Assembly (NCBI RefSeq): GCF_002234675.1
Contig: NC_019870.2
Span: forward strand, 4,472,485-4,536,484
Origin: Oryzias latipes
Lineage: Eukaryota; Chordata; Actinopteri; Beloniformes; Adrianichthyidae
Direction: 5' to 3'
DNA: 64,000 bases
Part shown: positions 13,589 through 27,000 of the stretch, in pieces
How positions within the stretch are numbered: position 1 is the stretch's first letter
Layout: every line of letters begins with the position of its first letter
The notes under the pieces: model-generated
Told to the model about the DNA's origin: nothing
The model's database searches: none
Seen by the model: only the letters and a program-made list of their open reading frames with translations
Position numbers and translations under genes: made by a program

Positions 13589-16500
13589 TTCTGTAGTACC
13601 TTATTTAAAGACATCTTTAGTACAAATACTTTGCCACACTGTCCATCTGTCTTTGCAAGAGACTACTAGACAAAGGCGCACTCAGACCTGCATTTAACAG
13701 TGCTGTAAAAAGGGGTTATATTAAGGGCAACCTATTTGACACATTTCCTGTGTCAAGTCAAGTAACGCCTTAACCTTGTTAAAAAATGTGGGAGCAATTG
13801 TTTACAAAGAAATTGATTCTTTCACTCGAGTTGCAAGATAAGAGTTTATCAATCTTTTCTGGAGATACTGAGATAGAAACGTTCCTGCAATGACACACAA
13901 ACAAAAAAAACCTAGAAATTCCCTTTCAACAACCTAGACAATAAAAAATACACCAAAACGGATACTACAAGACAAAAGGTGAGCAATTGAAGCAAAAACC
14001 TGCCACTTTCTCAACACATCACCTTAAACCAATCTTGAACAACAAGCCAAAAAATAAGGAAGAGAATGGAAGACAGCACACCAGTTTTGTCACTGAATAT
14101 CTGGATAAGTGTTAGTTTTTCCAGCAAATGCAAGAAACAAAGCAGCAAAAAAGACAGGATCACTCCTCCTCTGCCCTCAATGATCACAATAGATCTATAC
14201 AACAGGGGAGAATGAGAGAAAGAGGAGGCAAAAGGGGAGCGACAGAATAGAGCAGATCCTTTCACTTCTTCCCAACACACGCAAATCAGCTGCAAACACA
14301 CTGGACTGTACAGACTCTCATTAGTTGCTGCCCTACTTCCTCTTGGGTGCCTTTATTCTCATCATTTCCATTTGTGATATTGTCCATAGCCAAAGCAAAG
14401 TTCTTTCCGCCATATGGCGACATGAAAATGAACAAGATTCAGTTTCGTGTTGGGGCAGTTTCACTACATACATCGTCTTTCTTTGCAGTCTGTCATTTTC
14501 TCTCATTATGAAATATTTTGGAGGGAATTCACCTTAAAGGTGTTTCCATTAACTCTGAAACGTCAATGCATTTTACGAATTTTTTTTTTTAGATCACAAA
14601 CCAAACATTGAATTAGACTTTCAAATGAACAAATACAATATAAATATTTTATTGAATTAGCAATGTCAGTGGTTGTTTTAGCTCCCAAAGAACATAACAA
14701 AATCAAAAAAAAAAAAAAAAAAAAAATCATTTCACTTTCTGAGTAAAACTTGAATCAACCTTTACAACTATTGATAAGGATGTCAATAACACAGATTTCA
14801 CAAAGTAATAAACAGTGCTGTTTGTTTTGTTTACCATGGTAATACTGCCGTTATTTGACATGACAAGGCTCGTGACTCCATAACAAACTAATATTTGAAC
14901 TCTTGTTCAGTCCCATCTGTTCGCCTGTGCCCTACTGATTCACCCTTAAAAATCTACATTAATTATATCTGACTTGGAGTTAAAATTGACAACAAAGGAC
15001 ATGAGAAGCCTGGTCTGCTTCTCACTGTACAACAAAGTGTTTTAAAGTCACGCGTCACACAAGAACCTTTACCTTTTTGACCAAAGGTAACACATGTGAG
15101 AGAAAAGCACTCCGAAACGGCAGCGGATCACATGACTTTCATGAGCCGGCAATAGTGAAATGGGGTCAGTAACCGAGGTTGGGAACGGCTTGTGCCAGTT
15201 CAAATCACAGCCCACTGCAGTGATTGAAGGCCAACATAGACCTACTCTGATTCTCTAAACCTCAACCTGTGAGCACGGCTAAACGTCTGCATCCCTTTTC
15301 GTAAAATAGGACAAAATTGTTTTAAAAACCTACTTCTTTTTTAATCAAGACAATCATATATGATTCCGACAACAACTAAATAAACAAAAAAAATGAATGA
15401 GGATAACAACAATCATTATTATAAGTCTATTTTGGGGAGGAAGAATGTTGTTACTGTAACTCAAGAGGTACAACTATTTAAAGAATATAAAACAGGAACC
15501 AGAAACCAAATAGTTTTTTTGAGAATATATAGTTTGCATGACAGAAAAACCCAAACATCAAAGACTGTTAATAGTTCAATTAACATTATTTATTTCACTA
15601 AAATTGTATTGGTAAAAACTAAAAAGGTACAAAATCGGCTAACTTTGTCAGTTTGTCTTCCTGTTGTGTCTCTATTGCCTTTTGTTTTTTATGTACATGT
15701 GATGCAAACAAAAAGACGTCCAATCACAAGGGGTGTGTGTTGTGTTCGCTAAACATATGATAACCCTTTTTATTAACAGCACTTCAAACAATAACTGAAT
15801 AAATTAAAAGTACTTTTTTTTCCACAAAGAACAAAAGTCTAAAAGACCCAAAATTGCAGGTTTAAATGCTTGAAGCAACTGGCAATAAGAAAAAAAAAAT
15901 TTCAGCTAAAATTTTGCTTGGTCACCTACAAACAAGCAAGATTAACAGTTAACATATACAGACACTTTATTGAACCAAAATAGAACTTTTTATCAAGAAC
16001 TCTACTATTCATGTTTGGAGGAAAAAGATCCCGGCTTTGTCATTATTTTGTGTGTTTTTAACCAAACAAAACATAACTTTTAGCTGAAAGAAGTGTGAAC
16101 ACAATGCAAACTATGTGAGCTACATCTTGTAACACAATCGAGCAGAGGAACCGCAAAATTCTGTGGATATTACAACAGAAGATTTCTTACGTTTCCTTCT
16201 AAGAAACCTTTTTGCCCCCCAATAGATAACGCAAAACATTGTGAAACTGTTCTGTTCTAAACTAAGACTAGCTTTCCTACTTTTCTAAATATATTTCTTA
16301 GTTGTATTTGTGAGGACTGAAAACCCTGAGGTGGAGCAAAGCATGGGCAGATGCTTTGGTAAGTGGGTCACAAGAGCAGACCAATCGTGAAAGGACGCAG
16401 AAAAATGCTGCACGTCAAAACACCAGCATGACATACTGAAAATTGGCCAACACACACTCATCGAGCTTGTTATGAGTCACTCTTCACACCTTATATGCAA

Positions 16501-17335
16501 CTCACTCCATATTTGTATCATTACTCAGCATCAGCTGCTAGTAAAAAAAAAACATCTAAAAATGTTCAGGCGTGTGACAAAATGATTCAGCTTTACTTTG
16601 TACGAAGGACAAAGGATTAAATGAGACTCGATGAGTTTACTACTTAATTACATCAAGAGCAATTTGGCTTTGAATGAGGAGGAGAGTTTGGGCGTTTTTG
16701 TATTTTTTTAGGGAGCGAGTTAGGTCAGTTGGATTGAAATCTGACATAAATTATGAATATCGGTTCAGGATGTCCCCGCTCTGAGAATAGCCTGCTCCAG
16801 ATCTCAAGCTGCCTCAATTACTGCAACAATTTGCAGAGATGGTTAGACTGCCACCACGGAGCCGTTCCATTTGCCGACTAATGTGGAGCGCCGGTAATGC
16901 CTCAGAAAATAAGTCTGTCTGATTCATGGAAGAAGAAAAAAAAGCAAACCTTCATATTGTTGGTGCGATCAAAGCAACAGTTGGACACCATCTAGTGATA
17001 CTTGAGTTACTAATCTCTAAACTGTTCTGCAACATGATGATACGTGCAAGGGTAATACAGCCATTGCATACAATGAAACCATATTTTCTGTGCGGCAAGC
17101 TTTTACATGCTCTGGAGAACTCTTTGCAGCCAAACAGTTTTTGCTTCTAAGCTTGCTTATGCAAATATTCTTGTCGTGGCGTGCAACCTAGGGTATTATT
17201 ATTTTTATACTATCCATAAATATTGGTGGTTTGTTTTCGATTTAGATTGAATTTTTTAAATAAGGATTTGCATGTGTAAAAACTCATCTTTATTTCTTTG
17301 TTTTACAGCCAAACTTTCCAGCTCATATTTAAAGA

Positions 17336-17981
17336 CTTACGCGGGTCATCTTTTGATCTATTTTGAAAGTGTTCCCGGTGGTCTTATAATTATTATTATG
17401 CTGTTTTTAGCCAAAATCATAAAATCCTGTGTCGTTTTCTAGGACATAGTTTCTGCAGAGTGGCAGGAGTTCATTTGAAATTCGCCTCTGAGTTGAGGTG
17501 GAACAGTTGGCATAGAGCAACCCCACCCCCCTTGCCTTTACCCATAACTGAGAACCAATGGTTTACTCACCCTATTGCGAGCTTACAGCCCCTCTCACCC
17601 CCAAGCTAACCTTACAAGTGCAACAAAAATGGCGGGCAATATTGGAGCCAGCCAGACGTCCGGTTTCCGCCAGATGTCCGCTCAGATGAGGAAAACAAGG
17701 ACATTCATGGATCTAGCTGTGTACAGATAGAATCAGAACGGAGCGGAACAGGGGGCTTGTGGGCCGCCCAGCGTATTTTCTACGTCACAAATACCGGTAG
17801 GTTCTTTCAAGCGGCATTGTTTTGTCCAAATAAAATAACATACTCATGATTTACAATGATTTGAATAAAGAAATACTTAATTTTGTTTGTACGTGTCCTC
17901 CATCATCAGAAAAATACCACAAGATCATGTTAAAATCACCAAAAACACTTTTGTTATTTGTTTTATCGGAGCGGGTCTTTT
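17336..17981 (+). repeat. AGACCCACTC-end DNA transposon family, copy 1
   Basis: Shares with 20725-21185 and 51712-51914 the block TTGTGTCGTTTTCTAGGACAT-like and TTCTGCAGAG, then ACAGCCCCTC, CAACAAAAATGGCGGGCA and the exit CCACAAGATCATGTTAAA. It ends in CGGAGCGGGTCTTTTA, the inverse of the family's leading terminus. The family's ORF start (ATGGCGGGCAATAT) is present but followed by small indels. Confidence 0.6.
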
Positions 17982-20724
17982 AAGAACTGTACACCAGCTT
18001 GGAACTGGTCTCTGGCTCCTATCAAGATTTACCATTTCAAATCAATACACACATTTTGCATTGAGGGGGTAAAGCACACTTCACATTGCATCTTCATATA
18101 GAAAGCTGTCAGCACTTGCTGCTGTATGAGAACTATGTGGAAAAACTGATTCTGCACTTTACTCTGGCTTTTCTTTGTGTTGAACCTGCTCTTAAGCGAA
18201 ACTCAGTTTGGTGAAACTAAGCTGCAGCCAAACATACGTTTCTGCTTCTCAACCTTTCCAAAAAGAGGGCAGCTTTGGGTTTAAAGTCTGCAACAATAAT
18301 GTGCTTTAGTGTCTTTAATTCTTCTGTGAGCTTTAGAGAAACCCCAAGGAGGAGGAGGAGGAAACCAACACAAGGAGAATCAATAAAGGACGCTCAATAA
18401 AGCGGCTGATTTGTGGGAAAACCAACAAGAGCGGGATTTCTTATCAGCAGTGATTTCTCTTTTATCTCACAGAATTGACTATGATTAAAGCCCTCACACT
18501 TTTTTTCAGAGAGCAGAAAACCAAAAAAAAAAAAAAGATGAAAAACAGGGTTCTAAAAATGAGAAATAAGTCAAAACTTTTCATACCATAAAACGAAAAG
18601 CTTCTGGGACGACACTAAAACACTTCCAAATCCTGCATTTTTAGACAGCCCCACTCTACAAGTTTGACGCGTTTTCCGCCGCTGACACGTTGATGCAAAC
18701 GGTTCTTTCGTGTTTAGCTTCGGCTCAGGCTTGATGAAGTGTTTATGGGCTGAAAAAATAACAGCAAAATCTGAAAACAAGGATTGAAAAACGGCTCTAA
18801 ATGGATCATATAATGCAAAAAAATATCAACACTGAAACGTAAAAGCCGTCATTTTTGGAGCTTTAATGTAGCGTCTCACTGGCTGGAGAACAGAATCAGC
18901 TCCCCTCATTTTGAAGAATTAAAGAAAAAAAATAGGCAGTCAATCCCCTGGCATTGTTGTAACCAGGCAAACATCTAGATCCCACAGAGTAGAGGCAGAC
19001 GCAGAAACCAACCACGCCTCTTGGATTGCAGCATGCAGGTATGTCGAGAGAAAGGAGTAACTGGAGAGGGAACATCACCAGCGGGAAAGCACAAAAGAAA
19101 AGTGTGGGGGGAGAGAGAAGGGAATCATTAGAGAGGCTTTTTTATTACAATTTCTGTGGGAAACAGTGCAGAAAATCAGTGATCTTCACTTGGCTTGGCG
19201 TGGGAAAAGTGAACAGTGTGTACAGCACAACGTGCAGCAGCCTTCAAGAAAATCACTGACTCCATTAGTACCAGTTAAAAAACAAAAACGGTTTAAATAT
19301 CTGTGAGTAACATGACAGTAGCTTTTCTGTCCAAAAAAAAATATATATATTACTCAAGCAAATCAAAATGAACCCCTAAATAGTAACAACTAAATGTTTC
19401 GCAAGAAGCAAATTCCCGCACTGACATGAGTGACGAGAAAAAAATGCATCATCAACAATTTGATGGGTATTTTAAGTCCCCGACAGCCCGATTTTGGATC
19501 TGCGCTTGCCCTTATCTGCTCCAAAAGCGGCGTGACGGAGGAAATGAGCACTTGTTGGGTCACGCATGTGTTCACTCAGACACACAGCACGTTCACTTCC
19601 TCACACAACACATTCTGAGAACAAAACCATGAAACAACGCAATGCGATCATATGCCATCAGCAACAAAAACTCCAGCCATTGCAGCTCATCTTCAGTCAA
19701 CCGTGACGTTTGCAACGAGAGGCCACATGACTTAAGATTCCCACGGGCGTCTGGAGAGTCTAGCCTCAAAACCAAACTTTCCGGAGAGCATTTCTTAGCA
19801 AGAATTGAGTTTTCTTTTGCTTCGTCTCCATGTAGCAAACGACAAACAAAAACTGTTGAGCAAGTTTCAAACCACAGCCAGAACAGAACAGCTAGAAACT
19901 CCTCAGCTCAGGTTGATCTAATCTTTAGATAAGGAGTGTTGTAAATGATCATACAGGGAGCTTAAAGGAAGTTAAATACAAACTTTGGCTTTACACATCT
20001 CACTGAACACTTGGTGGCCTTCTATAAAAGCACAGCTCTACTTTATATAGAAAAAAACATCCAACTCCTCTGACAAATGAGGTCTGAATGCAAACACAAC
20101 TTCCATAGGTAAATATAATCATAAAAATCAGTTTTACAACCACTTTTAAACCAAAGGTCCCGAACAATTGCCTTTTGTTTCTGTTTTACGGCTGAAGGAT
20201 GGCCTTTGAAAGCCAATCAGACAGAGTATACCTTTAACTGCATGTCAAGTCCAGTCATCAGATTAAAGGCTTTGGTTTTAAGGTAGCTGTAACCGTCAAG
20301 TTGGGGGCAATAATCTCTTTAAATGGGATCACTGTTGGTATTTACACGTCCAATGTCCGTCTGGACTCCATGTCTGTTCTGCAACAGTTATGCTTCCAGC
20401 AGTAGGTAGCACAAAGCAATGCAATAGAAATGTTCTTGACATACTTAATGGCAGATTGTAATGACTATTTGTTCATTCATTTGTTTTTATTTTAAAGCTA
20501 TTATCAGGGGGGGGTCCAAGCGTTTTGACAGGACGACCAGGTTTGGGGAGGTGGAAATGTGTGAGTGATGACCATTCGGTTTGACATTCTTAATAACATA
20601 CCAATAACAAAAATAACCAGCACCATTTTATTAAAATGACATCGTTTTCAGATGTCATTTTTTCAGAACCTAAACACATCGACACAGAATTCCTGTCAAT
20701 TTGCGGATGATGATAACCTGAAAC

Positions 20725-21185
20725 AATAACCTGTGTTGTTTTCTATGACATGGTTTCTGCAGAGCGGCAGTAGTTCATCAGAAATTTGCCCTCCGAGATG
20801 TTGGCAGAACGCCCCCCCATTTCCCATCATCACCCGGTTAACGCGCTCTCCCGCTAGCTTACAGCCCCTCACAACCCCAACTACACATTACAGCTGCAAC
20901 AAAAATGGCGGGCGACATCAGCTGTCCAGTTTCGAGCCAGATGCCAGAGTAAGATAAAGGAAGATAAAGATATTAACTGATCTAGTCGTCCACAAGCGGA
21001 TGCTTCGGAATTAAGCAGAGCGGGGAGCTTCTACGTCACAGCTATAAGCTTTTTCCAACATCGCCATTCGAATAATGAAATACTAAAGATCAATTTTCTT
21101 TATATACACATGTCCTCCATCGTGGAAAAAAAGCCACAAGAACACATTAAACACACCATTTTCAATAGAGTGTGTGTTTTATTTA
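20725..21185 (+). repeat. AGACCCACTC-end DNA transposon family, copy 2 (end-truncated)
   Basis: Carries TTGTTTTCTATGACATGG, TTACAGCCCCTCAC, CAACAAAAATGGCGGGCGAC and ACAAGAACACATTAAACACACC in the same order as 17336-17981. Frame from the ATG at 20906 begins M-A-G-D-I and, after a lost few bases, continues F-E-P-D, as in other copies. The leading terminus is not recognisable. Confidence 0.55.
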
Positions 21186-21539
21186 GCCAACCACAATCAA
21201 CTGATTTTCTGAAAGGTGACTTGTCAATTTAAACACGGCCCTACTTGGGACATGCCAACTATGAAGCTTTTAGGATGATAGAAATTCATATGTAATGTCC
21301 TTTCTTTGCTTTTTATATGAGGCAAAAGGTTTAATAAAAGCTACAGATACATTTAGAGGTTTTAGTTTCATGGTAATCGAAGTGGGGGAAAACGAGATAA
21401 AACGAGATTTATTATTTTTTTTTTTTTTGCCTTCAGCTGAATCTCCAAACATTTCCAAGGAGACAGAAAAACACAGGAGCGATGTGGAACAACTAGTTGA
21501 ATCTAAATAAGAGATAAAGATCCGGCTCCATCTCTCGCT

Positions 21540-21720
21540 CTGGAGCGCTTTAATCACGTAACACGCGCGGCGCTTGGAAGCGGATGATAATCTGATTAGC
21601 AGAGTGGCGAGAAAATGAAAACGCCGATATGTGAAGGGTCGAGATAATCCCGTCCGTGGAGGGGAGGGAGCTCCACAACAATGGATGCTGCAGCTATTAG
21701 ATTAATGACTGTATAGGGTG
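21540..21720. promoter_or_regulatory. Possible conserved non-coding block near the left CpG island
   Basis: Balanced, non-repetitive sequence just left of the CpG-rich block, with homeodomain-type cores (GATAATCTGATTAG, CTATTAGATTAATGACT). It matches none of the window's repeats. That it is a regulatory element is inference from sequence texture only. Confidence 0.2.
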
Positions 21721-22039
21721 ACAGCTTTAACGTGTTCGACATTGTTTACGTTGGAATGCGCACTAGAGGCAGAGCAGCACAGATGTTGAAGCGGACTAAA
21801 TCCTTCCCCAAAACACTGCATGTAAATGTGATAAATCCAGTGTTGTTGAAGGAATATACCCTTAAAGATCAGATTAGCTAATGGAAGGTTTAAGATAACA
21901 GCTTGAAACATAAAATCAATTGGATCAACGAACAGTATCAGAACGGACGGCGGTGATGCTATTAATGCTAGCAGTACTGTTAGCATACCCGGTGAAGATA
22001 GACGGCAAAAAAAGCAAAACAGGGGAAATATAAACTCAC

Positions 22040-22820
22040 CTTAATTGACGCCGAATTTTATTCAATTGTGTCCAGATTGTAGAAAATGCGTGGTTATCCA
22101 AGAAAACGGGAAAACAGCCGAGCACGAGCTGGCGTCACCTTAATTCTTCGGGGGAGTCGAATGGACTTCGGCTAATGCTAGCAAGAATTGGCTAACGCTC
22201 CCCACTTAAAGAGCAACTCGAAGCTGGCCCAGTGCGCACATTTTACCCTCAAGTTCTTCAACGTTTACAAATGTTTTCACACTCAGAACTATTCGTGTCT
22301 AAAAGAAACTCCAGGTTAAGGAAATTCATGCCAAAACATAAGTGAAAGTGGCCGTAATTATTTGTGCGAGGTAATCAAACGGAACATTAAAGAAATTCCA
22401 AAATGTCCACGACAATCATCAGCAAGGAAATACAGAAGGCAAAAAGCGTACGACCTCCGCCACGGCAAAGCCTTTCTCTTCTTCGTTGTCTCCAGAGAGC
22501 CGCGCCCAGATGTTTTTCCTCATTATTTCATCGCGTATCACCGTAAAGAAAACCCGCAGCAGAGCATAGATGAGCGGAGCGACACTGAGGCTGGAGTGCA
22601 GCGGTGGATTTGTCCCCGACCTCTGCGGTGAAAGGGGGCTGTCCGCCAGAAAGTCGCTTTCCTTCCCAGCCTCTCACCGGGAGCCCCTCGGTGATGCTTT
22701 CACTATCTCCCGCCGACAGATCCGCTGCTATCTGCCCCCGCGCGCGAGCCCGGCGGTGTTTGCCTTTCAAATGAGCAGGGCGCGTGTTACCACACAAGAC
22801 AAACAATAACTCAACCAACC
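22040..22820 (-). promoter_or_regulatory. CpG-rich promoter and probable non-coding first exon, likely erbin
   Basis: CpG density rises sharply between about 22100 and 22790, unlike the AT-rich flanks. On the minus strand a strong donor reads AATTAAG|GTGAGTTTAT, placing the exon edge at 22040. No convincing coding frame enters the donor, so the exon would be 5' untranslated. In human the gene next to NLN on this side, in the same orientation, is ERBIN, which makes it the natural candidate. The transcription start cannot be set; it could lie anywhere from about 22250 to 22800. Confidence 0.45.
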
Positions 22821-24015
22821 AGGAAATACAGGACTGTTTTCTTACTGTTTAAACATGTACCAAACAGATGCACCGATGCTGCGTCGATGTTATGGCGCCC
22901 CCTGGTGTCGATCCACCTGATAGTCAGAATTGTCTAAAAATTATGAATAAATACATTTTTTTAATTTATTTGATTTTGAACTAATTGTAAATTATTAATT
23001 AAAAGTTGGAATTTTTATATAAATGTATATCCACATAAAAGTTTTGAATTCACTTTTTTATCTTTATTTTTAATTTTTTGGTTACATTTCTTTGTTTTTT
23101 TTATTTAAAATATTTTCTATTTATGCAATTCCAAAGTGTATTAATAAAGACAAGGCAGAGAAAGTCCTACAAAGACGTTTACTAATGTGAAATGTGGCAT
23201 AGAACATCCCAAATGTATGCAATAATATTTATAATATAATGATTATTTTCTTTCATTTTTGTAATGCAAAATGGAAAAAAAAAGAGAAAGAATTAGATTG
23301 AGTAAACTAATTGCATTGTCTGTAATGAAAATTGTTATCCAAACAGTTGTATAAGACTGACTCAGAGAATTATTACCGGTAAACAGCGTTTGTAATTTAA
23401 AAATACACATGTGTGGAGATAAAAAAGAAAAAAGGTAAGCAGAATCCAATTTCTAAAAGATTTTGAAAATGAAGAAGGAAAAAGGCAATCAATAATTACT
23501 TAGGATTAACTTTTTTGTAAATCTGGGAAATTTTAATTTTGATGTATTTTTTTTAAAATAAAAAACAAATAAAACAAAAAAGATTTAGTTTTCTGTTTAA
23601 AAACTGTATAAACACATAGATTTTTAAACAAACTGTTTCTTAATGGGTTAACAATAAAAACTTTTTTTAATGGTTTATTATAAAACAATTTTCCTTATAA
23701 TTAATTTAATTATATTTTAATTGTATGTTTTGGTCATCAAATAGCTTTATTTCTTTTTTAAAGACACTTCTTTTCCTACATAACAATGTGGGGTGTGGTT
23801 ACACATAAATAAAAATACACACTACAGAATACATTTATTTGGATTTTATGTTTCTAAAACCCAAATAAGTGAATTTATTCTTTCAACTATTTAAATCCAT
23901 CCAAGCTAGTGTGAACTTGCACTGATTTCCACTAACATCCACTAAAAATGAAGCAAAAAAAGACGACCAGAAACAAGTACAAAAGACAGATTTAGCTTTT
24001 ATTTTAGACTGAAAG
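22821..24015. other. AT-rich intergenic stretch between the left promoter and nln
   Basis: No gene seen. The stretch is strongly AT-rich with short A and T runs; open frames are few and lack splice signals. It separates the CpG-rich block from the 3' end of nln. Confidence 0.6.
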
Positions 24016-24021
24016 TTTATT
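24016..24021 (-). terminator. nln: Polyadenylation signal of nln
   Basis: AATAAA on the minus strand, 37 bases past the nln stop codon. This gives a very short 3' untranslated region; further AT-rich signals to the left may serve as alternatives. Confidence 0.5.
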
Positions 24022-24057
24022 TTATAGTTGACACAAAATCCCAGCTTTTATCCTTGT

Positions 24058-27000
24058 TTACATGGTTTGTGCTCCTTCTGACCTAATGAGTCCCTTGCAC
24101 TCGAAGAAGGCCTCCTGCTGAGGTTCACGTCTGAGGAAGGACTTCAGCATCTCCATTCCATCCACAGATCCCCCGGCCTCCAAAACCACCTTCCTGTACT
24201 CCTTTCCGACCTGCTCCAAACCACATACACGTCAATGTCTTCAAATAATTGAAAATATATATTTTTAAAAAACCATTACAATGACCCACCTTTGGATTCA
24301 TAATACCTTCCTTCTTGAAACGACTGAAAAAAATGTCCATGGAGAAAACTTCGCTCCACAGATAGCTGTAGTACTGACCGTCATATCCTCCAGCCAAGTG
24401 GCTGAAACTGGCCGTCATGTTGGTACCTAAAGACCACAGATGTTATTTTGGAACCAAAATAAAATATAATTTTTTATTATCTGCCCCACTAATCCAGTTA
24501 ATGTCAATTTCTGGCTATGGCTGAGGAGGAAGGACAGTTGATGGGGAAAAGATGGGTCCTAAGGGCAGCTGCGGGGGGCAGCTGCGGGGGGCGGCAGGGA
24601 GACGTCTCTGCCGTTGCTCCACCACCGTGAGATGTTCCGGGATTAATGGAGCAAAGCATCAATGAAGGGTGGCTCCCCGGCTGATGACCCAGCAGCTGCC
24701 CTACTGGCACCTTCGGAGGTGCGGAAACGCCATGCAGGTATCTTTTACCTGTGCTTACACCTAGAGTAGCCACAGAGTTGCTTCTTAAAACCCTGAGTGC
24801 TTTGACCCTTTACAACCTAAGCTTGAACTCCGGTGTTGACATGCTTTCAACTAGCGTAACTCGTCAACTGCTTACGCAATTTACGGAATTCCAGCTGATC
24901 CTGAAGCGGAAAAAAAGCAGCTTTGCACTCATATACAAATTTAAATTGATAAATTAAAACATTTAAATTGTTTTTTTTTTAATAATTCAAATTGAAACTC
25001 AAATTCAAACTGAAGTTTTTAAATATTGCTCTACATTTACGTTCGGCCAAGAGTATTTGTAAATAGTTCTATAGATATGAACCAATCAGAAGACATCATA
25101 ATTGGTTGATGCGAGTTTATGATATGTCTGTTAAATTAAATAAATTCAATGCCAACATTCCAGATACTTGGTCAAAATGCAATGAGGATAAAGTCACACT
25201 TTTTCACTTTATATGGGACTGTAGAATTTAAAAAACAAAGTATTGGTCTGTGATCAGTAAAACTATCAAACCAATTATCTCAAAAGAAATAACACTAGAA
25301 CCATCCTTTTTTATTTTGGGAATCTATCCCAAAAACAATAGATATGCAAGATCAGAAAAAAATCATTTATAGATGTGTGTTCATTACTGGCTAAAAGATC
25401 AATAGCAATTAAGTGGGAAAATTGCACCAACACTTAAATAATGGACTAAACTGATGTTAAAGGTTCTGCCGATGAAACGTATGGCATTTTTGTTAAAAGG
25501 GAAAACTAAACTGTTTTAATCTGTGATGATGTTTGAAACTTTAGCCTGTATTCTGTATTTTTACTTATTTTCAAAAAAGTCTCTCTTGTAGGATGTATAT
25601 CAAGGTTCTGTGTTCAATTGTTCAAACTCATATTGAGTATAAGACAAACAGCATAGGGTGTCTGAGAGAAAAATATTTTTTTATTCTTTTCCTTTAATTC
25701 TTGCTTGTTTGCGTGTGGGTGTTGTAATGCAAAAAAACAAAAATAAATAAACATATTGTTGGAAAAATGGTTGCTATAGGTGAGGATGGAGCAAAAAGAG
25801 ATCAGTGTACAATTAAAATGAACTTTTCATACTGAAAATTAGTGCTGCTATGAAGAAACGTATCATTGGAACTGATTGGCAATAAATAAATAAATAAAGA
25901 ATTGATCAAAGTTGACCATAAATTAAGTGAAAACAGCACAATAATAAAAAATGATGTCTGTGAAAAATGCGAGAGTCGGGTATCGAACCAGCACCACAGA
26001 AAGAAGCAAAGGTTTTCAAGGACTTCCTATGTATTTCAAAGAGGCAAAAATCCTTGAATATCTTGAAAAATTCCAAGTATTTGAAGGACCAAAAGTCATA
26101 GCTGGAAAGAGTTGAACATTTATTTTAATAGTTGAATGGTTAAAATAGGTGTAGGAGTTACGTCAAAAAATGGCAGAAGAAACTTTAATCAAGAAAGAGA
26201 AACAGGAAAACAATGAAGCATTCAACCATTACAAAAGTATTTTGTCGTATTTGAAAATACTAGTTATGTGGTGTGCTGAATTATATTTTAAATACTTATT
26301 ATTTTACTGACCTGGAGTAGCTGGAACCCCCAGGATGTCCTGGTGGATCTTTGCAAACACCTCCGCTGTGTCTGCACTTTTACTGGAGTGAAGTGTCTGG
26401 TCCACTTTACTGAGGACCACCTGACGCAGATTCATCAGGCCTGGGGAGGAGATACCTACATCATCTTCGGTGCTTCACTCAACTTTTCCAACTTTTCATG
26501 TTTTTTAAGCGAAGCAGAGACCTGTGTTGGCTACCCTGGAAGCGATGAGTTTGTCCAGCAGTTCGTCCGGGATGGGCGTCCCGTCTTTGTAGTGGCGAGA
26601 CATGCGCCTCAGAGGCTCCTTCTCCCAAACCCAGTTCTCCAGCATTTGAGAGGGAACCTCCACAAAGTCCGTCTCCACCTGAGTTCCACTGAATTCTGAA
26701 AACGTGGTCTGCATTAAAACAGAAGGAACATTTCAGCCTCTCCTATCCACATCCGAGTACTGCGAATCCATGAAACTACCTTGGAGCAGATTTCATGCAT
26801 GACGTGACCAAACTCGTGAAAGTACGTCTCCACTTCATGATGCTGGAGGAGAGACGGCCAGCCTTTGCTCGGTTTGGTAAAATTTGCCACCATAGCTGCT
26901 ACCGGAAGCCTTCGCTTCCCATCGGGGCCTCTGCATCCCGGCTGCAGGCCAAAGCAAGCAGCATGGCCGTACTTCCCTTCCCTGGAGGTAAAGGTAGAAA

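Larger units (their letters stand above)
1..22039. other. Non-coding stretch, probable first intron of erbin (minus strand)
   Basis: I see no exon with coding character here on either strand; the open frames are short, lack matching splice sites and resemble no family I know. By conserved gene order (TRAPPC13-SGTB-NLN-ERBIN in human 5q12) and a minus-strand donor at 22034-22039, the stretch is best read as the first intron of erbin. The leucine-rich-repeat coding exons expected for that gene are not visible, so they would lie beyond the left edge. Recognisable repeats inside are listed separately; between them the sequence is AT-rich with simple runs (poly-T near 5237-5262, poly-A near 14706-14727). 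Confidence 0.4.

Noticed and set aside
19390..19932. Cluster of overlapping frames on both strands with higher GC
   Set aside because: Frames on both strands of similar length, no splice signals that agree and no recognisable protein; noted only as a GC-richer part of the probable intron.
1..22039. Coding exons of erbin
   Set aside because: Searched for leucine-rich-repeat or PDZ-like frames on the minus strand and found none; only the promoter and first exon are proposed.
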